Part shown: in pieces, positions 1 to 8,428 of the stretch
Numbering within the stretch: the first letter of the stretch is position 1
Layout: each line of letters begins with the position of its first letter
Notes under the pieces: generated by a model
Database searches by the model: none
What the model saw: the letters and a program-made list of their open reading frames with translations, nothing else
What the model was told of the DNA's origin: nothing
From: an uncultured Planctomycetota bacterium
Lineage (GTDB): Bacteria; Planctomycetota; Planctomycetia; Pirellulales; Thermoguttaceae
Direction of reading: 5' to 3'
Length of the DNA: 9,428 nt
Assembly (NCBI GenBank): GCA_902797455.1
Contig: CADBTE010000189.1
Location: 1-9,428 of the forward strand
Made by a program: the position numbers and the translations under genes

Positions 1-2
1 CC

Positions 3-725
3 GAGCTGACCGTTGAGTTGAGCGGCAATCAGTCGGTCGCCGATTACAGCAAGGAGGGGGTCGCGTCGCTGGGCCGCTTCGTCCCGGCCGATACTTCCGT
101 CAAGGAACCGCTGAGTTTCCTTCTCTTCATCCCGAAGTGCGACTCGGCTAAGACCGAGGCGGGTTTCCCGCTGCTGCTGTTCCTCCACGGCGCGGGGGAG
201 CGCGGCGATAATATCGAGGCGGTGAAGGTCCACGGCCCGCCGATGCTCGTGGAGACCGACGCGGGGGAAGCGTGGCCGTTTTTGACCGTCTCGCCCCAGT
301 GCCCCGAAGGGAAGTACTGGTCGCCGCAGCAGCTTCTGGAACTGCTCGATTATCTGGAGGCGAACTACCCGATCGACCCCGATCGCGTCTACGTGACGGG
401 GCTGTCGATGGGAGGGTTCGGGACCTGGATGCTTCTGGCGCTCGCCCCGGATCGTTTTGCCGCCGCGGCGCCGATCTGCGGCGGCGGCGACCCCGGCCAA
501 GCGGGCAAGATGCTCGACGTCCCGATCTGGGTCTACCACGGCGGTTCGGACAGCGTCGTTCCGGTCGAGCTGAGCGAGGCGATGGTCAAGGCGATCTGGG
601 AGAAAGGCGGAAAAAACATCAAGCTGACGGAATACCCCGGAGTCGATCACAACAGCTGGACCCAGACCTACGCCAATCCGGAGTTCTACAAGTGGCTCCT
701 CAAGCACAAGCGCGGTGCCCAGTAA
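3..725 (+). CDS. alpha/beta hydrolase (predicted esterase/peptidase, COG4099-like), 5' partial
   Basis: This is the C-terminal portion of a serine hydrolase of the phospholipase/carboxylesterase or 'predicted peptidase' type. The frame stays open to the left edge (Glu-Leu-Thr-Val-Glu precede the TTG at 18), so the true start, and any signal peptide, probably lies outside the window. Visible landmarks, counted from the TTG at 18, are the oxyanion-side LFLHGAGERGD strand (about residues 53-63), the nucleophile elbow GLSMGGFG with Ser130, the acid Asp178 in YHGGSDSVVP, and His211 in GVDHNSW. Together these form a complete, ordered Ser-Asp-His triad, so the enzyme should be active on an ester or peptide bond, but the substrate cannot be read from sequence. 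The stop codon lies one base before the ATG of the next gene, which suggests cotranscription. The fold and triad are secure; a precise function is not. Feruloyl- or acetyl-esterase and dienelactone-hydrolase relatives share the same signature. Confidence 0.85.
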   Translation, partial: ELTVELSGNQSVADYSKEGVASLGRFVPADTSVKEPLSFLLFIPKCDSAKTEAGFPLLLFLHGAGERGDNIEAVKVHGPPMLVETDAGEAWPFLTVSPQCPEGKYWSPQQLLELLDYLEANYPIDPDRVYVTGLSMGGFGTWMLLALAPDRFAAAAPICGGGDPGQAGKMLDVPIWVYHGGSDSVVPVELSEAMVKAIWEKGGKNIKLTEYPGVDHNSWTQTYANPEFYKWLLKHKRGAQ

Positions 726-726
726 C

Positions 727-1578
727 ATGACGATCTACTCGATCATCTGCGTTGTTTTCGCCGTTATGATCGGCTCGTGCGTCGGGTCGTTCCTGAACGT
801 CGTCGTCTGGCGGCTTCCGAACCGTTTGAGCTTGACGCACCCCGGGTCCTTCTGCCCGAAGTGCGGCCATCCGATACGATTTCGCGACAATGTGCCGGTA
901 TTGGCATGGCTGCTTCTGCGGGGAAAGTGCCGCGACTGCCGCGCCCCGATCTCGCCGCGTTACCCTTTGATCGAGTTTGTCTGCGGATTCGTCACGCTGA
1001 TCTTAGCCGTTAAGGTCTTTTTTTTCGGCTGGATGTCGATTCCCGGCCCCCTGTTCCTGGGGCCGGTGATCGAACGGGCCCAAAGCCAGGCGGCCGCCTA
1101 CGCGGCCGGGGAACTGGTCTTTCCCCCGCAGCCGGAATCGGCCTGTTTCCCCGCGCTTTTGTGTGTCGCCCTTTGGTCGCTTCTGCTGTTTTTGATCCTG
1201 GCGGTCGGGTTGATCGAGTACGACCGCCATCCCATTCCCGGGAAACTCCAAATCGCGGCGGCTTTGCTTCTGATCGCCTCGCTGAGCGCGCTGCCGCTGC
1301 GCGGCAGCGTTGACCCTTCCGTCTTGAAAACCGCCGGTTTGACCACCGCCGCCGGGGCGATGTTCGGACTGCTGCTCTTTGGGCGGGCGCGCTGGAGGAT
1401 CGGTCTTTTGCTGGGCGCTGTGACCGGTTCGGTGCTTGTTCCCTCCACCGCGCTGGCCGCCGCGGCCGCGGCGCTCTTGGCCCTGGGGCTGTCGGCCGCC
1501 GCTGCCCGCCGCCGGCTTTCGGGCCTGTCACTGTTTATCGGTCTGTTTACGGCGCTGGTTCTCTCTCCCCTTGTCTAG
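727..1578 (+). CDS. prepilin peptidase (A24)-like membrane protein, probably catalytically inactive
   Basis: This 283-residue polytopic membrane protein is related to type IV prepilin leader peptidase/N-methyltransferase (PilD/GspO). The N-terminal part is textbook: a first membrane helix with GSFLNVVVWRLP (residues 20-31), a cytoplasmic zinc-type module with Cys43-x2-Cys46 and Cys68-x2-Cys71, DNVPVLAW (54-61), and ISPRYPLIE (75-83). The peptidase half is degenerate. Where active enzymes have IDxDxxxxPD, this protein reads IEYDRHPIPG, so the catalytic Asp is Glu164. Where they have GxGDxK, it reads GRARWR (219-224), so Asp is replaced by Arg222. A loop of about 45 residues separates the N-terminal domain from the helical half. 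The ATG at 727 is preferred; an in-frame GTG at 715 would overlap the hydrolase gene, and neither has a clear Shine-Dalgarno site. It may retain only a methyltransferase-like or scaffold role, or be a lineage-specific paralogue. No pilin gene is nearby. Confidence 0.85.
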   Translation: MTIYSIICVVFAVMIGSCVGSFLNVVVWRLPNRLSLTHPGSFCPKCGHPIRFRDNVPVLAWLLLRGKCRDCRAPISPRYPLIEFVCGFVTLILAVKVFFFGWMSIPGPLFLGPVIERAQSQAAAYAAGELVFPPQPESACFPALLCVALWSLLLFLILAVGLIEYDRHPIPGKLQIAAALLLIASLSALPLRGSVDPSVLKTAGLTTAAGAMFGLLLFGRARWRIGLLLGAVTGSVLVPSTALAAAAAALLALGLSAAAARRRLSGLSLFIGLFTALVLSPLV

Positions 1579-1602
1579 AATAATGGCTTGAAGGCATAGC
1601 CC

Positions 1603-1607
1603 GGAAG
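1603..1607 (+). promoter_or_regulatory. ribosome binding site of priA
   Basis: GGAAG sits six bases before the ATG at 1614. It supports that start over the nearby out-of-frame ATGs at 1583 and 1609. Confidence 0.5.
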
Positions 1608-1613
1608 AATGGT

Positions 1614-3995
1614 ATGACCCAGCGTTCCCTCTTTGACAGTGAAGAACCCCGCGGTGAGCGCCCGGCGGATCGTGCCGTTTCTCGGTACCCCTGGCGCAGG
1701 GATGATCGGCCGCCCCTGGCCCGTGTCGTCTTCCCCGACGGGGCGCCGGGCTTTTTTGACTATCTGATCCCCGAGGGACTGCGGGATCGTCTGCTTCCCG
1801 GGTGCCGTGTCGAGGTGCCGCTGGGACGGGGGAATCGCCCGTCGGTCGGCTGGTGTGTCGCCAGAGATGTTTCTCCGGAGGATTCCGGGAAGGCGATTCG
1901 CTACAAAGAGATCACCGCGCTGTTGGACGCGGCCCCCTTGCTGAGCGCCAAACAGCTGGAGATGGCCCAATGGATCGCCCATCGGTATCTGGCGCCGCTG
2001 GGGACGGTCTTAGAGGCGATTCTCCCTTCGGCGGTCCGCTGCGCGGCGGGGACACGGCTGACAACCGTCTGGCGTTTGGCCCCCAAACTCGAGGAATATC
2101 TCCGCCCTTCGGCCGACAAGCCGACCGACAAACCCAAGGGGGACGAACTTCAGCTGACGTCCAAACAGCGTTCGATTCTCCTGGCGGCGCTCAAGGCCCC
2201 CGAGGGGCTGACGCTCGACGAACTGGCCCGGGCGGCGAAATGTTCCCCGGCGCCGATTCAAACGCTGCGCCGCAGAGGGATGCTGGTTTCGCAGCGGGTC
2301 CGCCGGCGAAGCGCGATCTTCGACGCCGCCCAGGAGGAGGTTCCCCGCCGCGCGCCCCACCGGCTCAATCCCGATCAGCGGAAGGTCCTCGAGCGGATAT
2401 GCCAGGCGATCGGCAGCGGCGAGTACCCAACCTTTCTGCTGCACGGTGTGACCGGAAGCGGGAAGACCGAGGTCTATATCCGCGCGATCGACGAGGTGAT
2501 CCGCGCCGGCCGTCAGGCGATTGTCCTCGTCCCGGAGATCAGCTTAACACCGCAGACGGTTCGCCGATTCCGCGAACGGTTTGACTCGATCGCCGTACTC
2601 CACAGCCACTTGACCGACGCCGAACGACATGTCGAGTGGACCCGAATCGCCTCCGGTGATGTTCAGGTCGTTGTCGGGGCCCGCAGCGCGGTCTTCGCTC
2701 CCCTGACCCGACTGGGGCTGATCGTTATCGACGAGGAACACGAGAATTCGTTCAAGCAGGAAACCGCCCCGAGGTACCACGCCCGAGAGGTCGCGCGGTT
2801 CCGCTCGAGGCAGGAGAAAGTCCCGCTGATTCTCGGTTCGGCTACCCCGGCGATGGAGAGCTGGTACCGCCAGCAGACCGGAGAGTACGAGCTGTTGTCG
2901 CTGCCCCGCCGGGTCAACGACCTGCCGCTGCCGCATGTGGAGCTGATCGATCTGCGCGCCGCTGCCGAGAAGAGAGGTTACGCGGCGATTCACCCGAAAC
3001 TCTACTACGCGATCCGAGGGACGATCGATACCGGGGGCCAGGCGATTTTGCTTTTAAACCGCCGGGGGTATTCCACTCAGATTCAATGCCCCAACTGCGG
3101 CGAGGCGGTGAAGTGTCCCAACTGTGAGGTGGCCCTGACGCACCATCGAACCGAACAGCTGGCGCTTTGCCACTACTGCGACTATCAGATCCCCGTCCCG
3201 AAGCGCTGCCCGAAGTGCGGGGCGAAGAATATCCTCTTCACCGGCTATGGAACGCAGCGGCTTGAGGATGAACTCTCCCGCCGTTTCGCGGGAGTGCCTA
3301 TTCTTCGGATGGACACCGACACGATGGTCGGGCATCTGGCGCACGAGCGGGCGCTGGGGGCGTTTCGTGACGGCCGGTACAAGATTCTGCTCGGGACACA
3401 GATGATCGCCAAGGGTCTCGATTTCCCGAACGTGACGCTCGTCGGGGTGATCAACGCCGATACGGCGCTCTACCACGCCGATTTCCGCGCCGCCGAGCGG
3501 ACCTTCCACCTGATCACCCAGGTGGCGGGGCGGACCGGGCGCGGCGTGAGGGGGGGAAGGGTGATTGTTCAGACCTTCACCCCGGAACATCGGGCGATCC
3601 AGGCGGCGTCGCGCCACGACTACGCGCGGTTCGTCGCCGGCGAGTTTCCCGAACGGCGCAAGTTCGGCTACCCTCCCTACGGGGAGATGATCCGCTTGGT
3701 CATCCGCGGCCCAAACGAGGGGCAGACCGAAGAGTTCGCCCAGTCGCTGGCCGGCGAGCTGCGCCGGGCGCTGGAGAAAAGACGCGCCGCGAAAAGCGGT
3801 TTTGGCTATCGGCTCTTAGGACCGGCGCCGGCGCCGTTTGCCAAGCTGCGGGGGAACTTCCGATTCCATATTCATCTGCACTCCCCCGACGGGGAGCTTC
3901 TGCGCCAGGGGGTTGAGGAGGCCTCGGCCGCGAAGCTGAAGGCCCCCGCCGACGTTCAGTGGATCGTCGACGTCGATCCGATCGACACGCTTTAG
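1614..3995 (+). CDS. priA: primosomal protein N' (PriA), replication-restart 3'-5' DNA helicase
   Basis: PriA recognises stalled or repaired forks, unwinds the lagging-strand arm and loads the primosome. At 793 residues it is slightly longer than the E. coli protein (732). Domains in order: a polar N-terminal extension (1-33); the 3'-DNA-binding domain (about 34-115, ARVVFPDGAPGFFDY onward); a winged-helix region (about 180-235); and helicase lobe 1 with Walker A GVTGSGKT (278-285) and DEEH (373-376). The zinc module has all eight cysteines in four CxxC pairs (492/495, 501/504, 519/522, 532/535). Helicase lobe 2 follows, with GTQMIAKGLDFPNVTLVGV and QVAGRTGRG, and then the C-terminal domain ending at 793. 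No key residue is missing, so it should be active. The first residues (MTQRSLFD) contain a peptide resembling a sliding-clamp-binding motif. The gene follows the prepilin-peptidase-like gene by 35 bases and may be read from the same transcript. Confidence 0.98.
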   Translation: MTQRSLFDSEEPRGERPADRAVSRYPWRRDDRPPLARVVFPDGAPGFFDYLIPEGLRDRLLPGCRVEVPLGRGNRPSVGWCVARDVSPEDSGKAIRYKEITALLDAAPLLSAKQLEMAQWIAHRYLAPLGTVLEAILPSAVRCAAGTRLTTVWRLAPKLEEYLRPSADKPTDKPKGDELQLTSKQRSILLAALKAPEGLTLDELARAAKCSPAPIQTLRRRGMLVSQRVRRRSAIFDAAQEEVPRRAPHRLNPDQRKVLERICQAIGSGEYPTFLLHGVTGSGKTEVYIRAIDEVIRAGRQAIVLVPEISLTPQTVRRFRERFDSIAVLHSHLTDAERHVEWTRIASGDVQVVVGARSAVFAPLTRLGLIVIDEEHENSFKQETAPRYHAREVARFRSRQEKVPLILGSATPAMESWYRQQTGEYELLSLPRRVNDLPLPHVELIDLRAAAEKRGYAAIHPKLYYAIRGTIDTGGQAILLLNRRGYSTQIQCPNCGEAVKCPNCEVALTHHRTEQLALCHYCDYQIPVPKRCPKCGAKNILFTGYGTQRLEDELSRRFAGVPILRMDTDTMVGHLAHERALGAFRDGRYKILLGTQMIAKGLDFPNVTLVGVINADTALYHADFRAAERTFHLITQVAGRTGRGVRGGRVIVQTFTPEHRAIQAASRHDYARFVAGEFPERRKFGYPPYGEMIRLVIRGPNEGQTEEFAQSLAGELRRALEKRRAAKSGFGYRLLGPAPAPFAKLRGNFRFHIHLHSPDGELLRQGVEEASAAKLKAPADVQWIVDVDPIDTL

Positions 3996-3996
3996 T

Positions 3997-4044
3997 ACTC
4001 CTCTTTTTTCCCTCATCGAAAGGAAGAGGTACGGGGCCTTTTTT
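3997..4044 (+). terminator. possible weak terminator after priA
   Basis: Just after the priA stop, a TAC..CTCTT..CC arm can pair with GGAAGAGGTA (about 4022-4031) through an imperfect, bulged stem. A run of six T (4039-4044) follows about eight bases later. The stem is pyrimidine/purine-rich and interrupted, and its spacing to the T run is long, so this is a weak candidate rather than a clear intrinsic terminator. Confidence 0.25.
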
Positions 4045-4063
4045 CCGCGGGCCGTTTGTCCCC

Positions 4064-4091
4064 TTTATCAGCAACAAGGAGCCGATATAAT
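4064..4091 (+). promoter_or_regulatory. candidate sigma-70-type promoter for the glyQS-asnS group
   Basis: A perfect TATAAT (4086-4091) stands in the AT-rich part of the only long non-coding gap inside the window. A poor -35 candidate, TTTATC (4064-4069), lies 16 bases upstream. Initiation would be expected near 4097-4099, giving a leader of about 80 bases before the glyQS ATG. The weak -35 suggests help from an activator or another upstream element. No T-box-like leader is visible. Confidence 0.5.
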
Positions 4092-4118
4092 AAAAACGGC
4101 GTATTTTTAAGCACGCCG
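4091..4118 (+). repeat. two interlocked inverted repeats at the start of the glyQS leader
   Basis: TAAAAA (4091-4096) pairs with TTTTTA (4104-4109), and CGGCGT (4097-4102) pairs with ACGCCG (4113-4118). The arms alternate A1-B1-A2-B2, so the two hairpins cannot form together as simple stems. If transcription starts near 4097, only the GC stem would be in the RNA, placing a 6-bp hairpin at the extreme 5' end. On the - strand the GC stem is followed by TTTTTATTA, which resembles an intrinsic terminator, although no - strand gene leads into it. Confidence 0.5.
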
Positions 4119-4162
4119 CTGTGGCAAGTGTGAAGCAAACCGATCCCGTGGCAACGTTATTT

Positions 4163-4168
4163 GAGGGG
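4163..4168 (+). promoter_or_regulatory. ribosome binding site of glyQS
   Basis: GAGGGG lies ten bases before the ATG at 4179. It favours that ATG over the in-frame TTG at 4161, which overlaps the purine stretch itself. Confidence 0.55.
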
Positions 4169-4178
4169 ACGAAATACT

Positions 4179-5822
4179 ATGCAGATGGACGAACTGGTGG
4201 CCCTGTGCAAACGGCGTGGATTCTTGTTCCAGTCGAGCGAAATTTACGGCGGGCTCAACGGTTTTTGGGATTATGGCCCGCTCGGTGTTCTCCTCAAGCG
4301 CAACGTCAAAGACGCCTGGTGGCACGATATGGTCACCTCGCACAACGAGATGGTCCGCGACGCCGGCGCGCCGGGGACCTACGATATGACGGGGCTGGAC
4401 TGCACGATCATTATGCATCCCCAGGTCTGGAAGTGCTCGGGGCACTACGATCTGTTCCACGACTATATGGTCGACTGCCGAGAGTCGAAGAAGCGCTATC
4501 GCTACGACCACGTTAAGGGACGCTGGGTCACCGGTAAAAAGCACGGGACCGACGGGGAACCCGCCGTCGAGATGAAAGTCTTCATCACAACGATGGAGAC
4601 CGAGGGGACCCAAGAGGCGCTCCAGGCCGAGGCCGCTCATTTCTTCGGGCTGCGCAAAAAAGATCTCGAGTCCCTGGTTTGGGAAGGGCCGGTGATGGCG
4701 ATCTCCGAGCTCGATTCGCTCGAAAACGTCGTCGGCCCCGACGCCAAGCACCCCGGCACGCTGACCGAGCCGCGTGAGTTTAACCTGATGTTCAAGACGA
4801 CGATCGGCGCGCTTGGGGGCGAAGACGATGTCGCTTTCCTTCGCCCGGAGACGGCGCAGGGGATCTTTGTGAACTTCAAGAACGTCTGCGACTCCACCCG
4901 CGTGAAGGTTCCGGTCGGGATCGCCCAGATCGGCAAGAGCTTCCGCAACGAGATCACGCCGCGCAACTTCACCTTCCGCAGCCGTGAGTTCGAGCAGATG
5001 GAGATCGAGTTCTTCTGCCATCCGTCCGAGTCGGCCGACTGGTACCGCTACTGGCGCGACCGCCGCTTCAACTGGTACACCTCGCTGGGGCTGGCCAGCG
5101 ACAAACTTCGTCTGCGGGAGCATGAGAAGGCCGAATTGGCTCACTACTCGGTCGGGACAGCCGATATCGAGTACGCCTTCCCGTTCCTCCCCGAAGGGGA
5201 CTACGGCGAACTGGAGGGAGTGGCCCACCGCGGCGACTTCGACCTTCGCAGCCATATGGAGGGGAAATTGGTTCGCGAAGGAGACCAGCTGGTTCTGGAG
5301 AAGGGCCCCGACGGCCAGCCGAAGCACCGCGGCAGCGGCAAAGACCTGACCTACTTCGACGATCAGCGCAAAGAGCGGTTCGTCCCCCACGTGATCGAGC
5401 CGAGTTCCGGCGCCGACCGCGCGACCCTGGCGTTCCTCTGCGAGGCGTATACCATCGACCAGGTTCCGACCGCCGAGAAGAAAGAAGACGCTTCGCGAAC
5501 CTATATGAAGTTCCATCCCCGCCTGGCCCCTATCAAGGCGGCGGTCTTCCCGCTGGTCAAGAAGGACGGGATGCCCGAGATGGCGACCGAGATCTACTCG
5601 GAGCTGAAAAAGTCGTTCGCCGTTCAGTACGACGAGAAGGGGGCCGTCGGCCGCCGGTACCGCCGTCAGGACGAGATCGGAACGCCGTTCTGCATTACCG
5701 TCGACGGCCAGTCGGTGGAAGACGGGACGGTGACCCTGCGCGACCGCGACACGCTGGAGCAGGTTCGCGTCAAGCGGGATGAACTTCTGACGGAACTGAA
5801 GCAGCGGCTGCATTTGAGCTAA
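4179..5822 (+). CDS. glyQS: glycine--tRNA ligase, single-chain alpha2-type class II
   Basis: This enzyme attaches glycine to tRNA-Gly in the cytoplasm. At 547 residues from the ATG at 4179 it is a one-chain (homodimeric) GlyRS, not the alpha2beta2 GlyQ/GlyS pair. Landmarks are the N-terminal EIYGGLNGFWDYGPLG segment (FWDYGPLG at 29-36), the VDCRESKKRYRYD stretch that opens a long insertion (about 105-175), RPETAQGIF (222-230), class II motif 2 FRNEITPRNFTFRSREFEQME (255-275), and motif 3 EPSSGADRATLAF (407-419). An anticodon-binding domain follows (about 440-545), including EIGTPFCITVD. All expected catalytic motifs are intact. It heads the second gene group behind a TATAAT box and a leader of about 80 bases, and is followed 88 bases later by asnS. 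An in-frame TTG at 4161 would add six residues but has no Shine-Dalgarno site of its own. Confidence 0.97.
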   Translation: MQMDELVALCKRRGFLFQSSEIYGGLNGFWDYGPLGVLLKRNVKDAWWHDMVTSHNEMVRDAGAPGTYDMTGLDCTIIMHPQVWKCSGHYDLFHDYMVDCRESKKRYRYDHVKGRWVTGKKHGTDGEPAVEMKVFITTMETEGTQEALQAEAAHFFGLRKKDLESLVWEGPVMAISELDSLENVVGPDAKHPGTLTEPREFNLMFKTTIGALGGEDDVAFLRPETAQGIFVNFKNVCDSTRVKVPVGIAQIGKSFRNEITPRNFTFRSREFEQMEIEFFCHPSESADWYRYWRDRRFNWYTSLGLASDKLRLREHEKAELAHYSVGTADIEYAFPFLPEGDYGELEGVAHRGDFDLRSHMEGKLVREGDQLVLEKGPDGQPKHRGSGKDLTYFDDQRKERFVPHVIEPSSGADRATLAFLCEAYTIDQVPTAEKKEDASRTYMKFHPRLAPIKAAVFPLVKKDGMPEMATEIYSELKKSFAVQYDEKGAVGRRYRRQDEIGTPFCITVDGQSVEDGTVTLRDRDTLEQVRVKRDELLTELKQRLHLS

Positions 5823-5852
5823 AGGGGCCTCGGCGCCGCGTTTGAAGAAGAA

Positions 5853-5867
5853 CAAAAAACGTTTTTG
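5853..5867 (+). repeat. A-tract/T-tract inverted repeat between glyQS and asnS
   Basis: CAAAAA (5853-5858), a three-base spacer ACG and TTTTTG (5862-5867) form a short AT palindrome in the 88-base gap. A GC-rich palindrome CGGCGCCG (5831-5838) precedes it and a GCCG/CGGC pair flanks the following 20 bases. It could act as a weak terminator, a bent-DNA element or an RNA processing site; the sequence does not decide. Confidence 0.4.
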
Positions 5868-5897
5868 CCGGCGAGCTGTGAGTGTCGGCGGAACAAC

Positions 5898-5904
5898 GAA
5901 GGGA
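5898..5904 (+). promoter_or_regulatory. ribosome binding site of asnS
   Basis: GAAGGGA is placed six bases before the ATG at 5911. This is one of the clearest Shine-Dalgarno sites in the window and fixes the asnS start. Confidence 0.6.
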
Positions 5905-5910
5905 TAAATC

Positions 5911-7311
<1,401 letters not shown>

Positions 7312-7338
7312 CCGAACAGCCGCTCCAGGGCCTTGGCT

Positions 7339-7344
7339 GGGGAG
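7339..7344 (+). promoter_or_regulatory. ribosome binding site of the flippase-like gene
   Basis: GGGGAG lies ten bases before the GTG at 7355 and supports that non-ATG start. The first residues from this start (MKKIVIFLLKWALVLLIF) form a natural first membrane helix. Confidence 0.5.
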
Positions 7345-7354
7345 AATCAAGCCA

Positions 7355-8428
7355 GTGAAAAAGATAGTGATCTTCCTCCTGAAGTGGGCGCTTGTCCTGC
7401 TGATCTTCGTCTGGCTCTTCTATCGGGCCTCGCGGGACAACGCCTGGGAGCGGATCAGCCAGTGTCATCCGAACGGCTGGCTGATCTTCTGGGCGTTCCT
7501 CATGGCGCTTCTCGGGACGCTGATCACATTCATTCGCTGGGGCTGGCTGGTTCGCGCCCTTGGGGTTCCCCTGTGTTTGCGCGATACCCTTCGGCTCGGG
7601 GCGATCGGCTACGTCTTCAATCTCTCCCCGATGGGGATCGTCGGCGGCGATCTGGTGAAGGGGATCCTTCTGGCCAATCAGTCCCCCGGCGCCAAGGCCG
7701 CCTGCGCCGTCTCGGTGATCGCCGACCGGGTGATCGGTCTTTACGCGATGTTCATCACGGGGATCGCCGGTATCGCGATCACCGGGTTTTGGCGCCACAG
7801 CGCGCCGGTGGCGGTCTTCAGTACCCGGCTGGTCTTCGGCCTGTTCGCCGTCTCGACCGCCGGGTTGATCTTTTTGCTGATCCCCGAGTCACCCCGCAAG
7901 GGGCGCCGCCGTCTGCTGCGCGCCGTGCCGCTGGCCGGCCGGCTCTTCGAGAAACTCTACGAGGCGGCGAACACTTACTCTCGGCATTGGGGGGTTCTGT
8001 TCGGCTCGCTTCTGGCGACTTTCGCCGTTCACGGCCTTTTCGCCTTGAGCTTATGGGCGTACGCGCGCGGTCTTTACGGCTTCGCGCCGACGTTCTTGGA
8101 GCATCTGGTCATCTATCCGACCGCCAACTGCGGGACGATCATTCCTCTTTCCGCCGGGCCGCTGGAGTACTACCTCGACCTGCTCTACCCCCTCTTCCCG
8201 GTCGCCGGTCAGGAGCCGGTCGGCGCCGGTTACGGCTCGATGGTCGGGATTGTCTCTCGTGTCGGGATGATCGTCAACGCCGCCATCGGCGGGATATTCT
8301 GCCTCGTGAACCGCTCGGAGATCGGCGCGGCGCTGGAGCAGATCCGTGAGGAAGAGGCGAAGAAAGAGTCCCAAAAGGGAGCCGAAGACAGACTGTCCAA
8401 AGAAGGGGGACCTCGTGATCGCTCTTGA
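7355..8428 (+). CDS. flippase-like / lysylphosphatidylglycerol synthase TM-domain family protein (UPF0104)
   Basis: This 357-residue inner-membrane protein of the LPG-synthase transmembrane/AglD-like family begins at GTG. Several hydrophobic segments are visible, for example near residues 4-23, 44-64, 82-100, 125-148, 153-176 and 210-236. Family-type landmarks are SPMGIVGGDLVKG (Gly97-Gly98-Asp99), an intramembrane ADRVIGLY with Asp124-Arg125, and a late IIPLSAGPLEYY segment. There is no cytoplasmic LPG synthetase (GNAT-like) domain, so it is not a complete MprF. The tail from about residue 325 is charged (Glu/Lys/Arg-rich) and probably cytoplasmic. Members of this family are thought to move lipid-linked or hopanoid-type lipids across membranes, but the substrate here is unknown. 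The 3' end overlaps the start of the metal permease gene by 14 bases, suggesting translational coupling. Confidence 0.85.
   Translation: MKKIVIFLLKWALVLLIFVWLFYRASRDNAWERISQCHPNGWLIFWAFLMALLGTLITFIRWGWLVRALGVPLCLRDTLRLGAIGYVFNLSPMGIVGGDLVKGILLANQSPGAKAACAVSVIADRVIGLYAMFITGIAGIAITGFWRHSAPVAVFSTRLVFGLFAVSTAGLIFLLIPESPRKGRRRLLRAVPLAGRLFEKLYEAANTYSRHWGVLFGSLLATFAVHGLFALSLWAYARGLYGFAPTFLEHLVIYPTANCGTIIPLSAGPLEYYLDLLYPLFPVAGQEPVGAGYGSMVGIVSRVGMIVNAAIGGIFCLVNRSEIGAALEQIREEEAKKESQKGAEDRLSKEGGPRDRS
8403..8410 (+). promoter_or_regulatory. ribosome binding site of the metal permease, inside the flippase gene
   Basis: AAGGGGGA ends four bases before the GTG at 8415 and lies within the last codons of the upstream gene. 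It supports GTG 8415 over the upstream in-frame start at 8346, which would add a highly basic 23-residue leader encoded within the flippase tail. Confidence 0.5.

Noticed and set aside
1010..1531. Arg/Pro-rich - strand frame opposite the prepilin-peptidase-like gene.
   Set aside because: Composition is typical of a shadow frame, there is no ribosome binding site, and the + strand protein is clearly the real one.
1553..1584. A TAGAAT sequence (1576-1581) as an internal promoter for priA.
   Set aside because: No acceptable -35 box stands 16-19 bases upstream, and the hexamer overlaps the stop codon of the preceding gene. Cotranscription explains priA expression equally well.
3996..4178. A T-box or other amino-acid-responsive riboswitch upstream of glyQS.
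   Set aside because: The leader is only about 80 bases from the likely start, lacks a T-box sequence and specifier stem, and has no terminator/antiterminator pair.
4121..4516. A + strand 131-codon frame starting upstream of glyQS, in another frame.
   Set aside because: Most of it overlaps glyQS out of frame, and its product is Arg-rich with no domain. It has no supporting ribosome binding site.
7333..8349. A 338-codon + strand frame overlapping the flippase gene.
   Set aside because: The product is Arg/Gly/Asp-rich without membrane segments or motifs. The GTG-initiated frame at 7355 encodes a coherent membrane protein, so this is a shadow.
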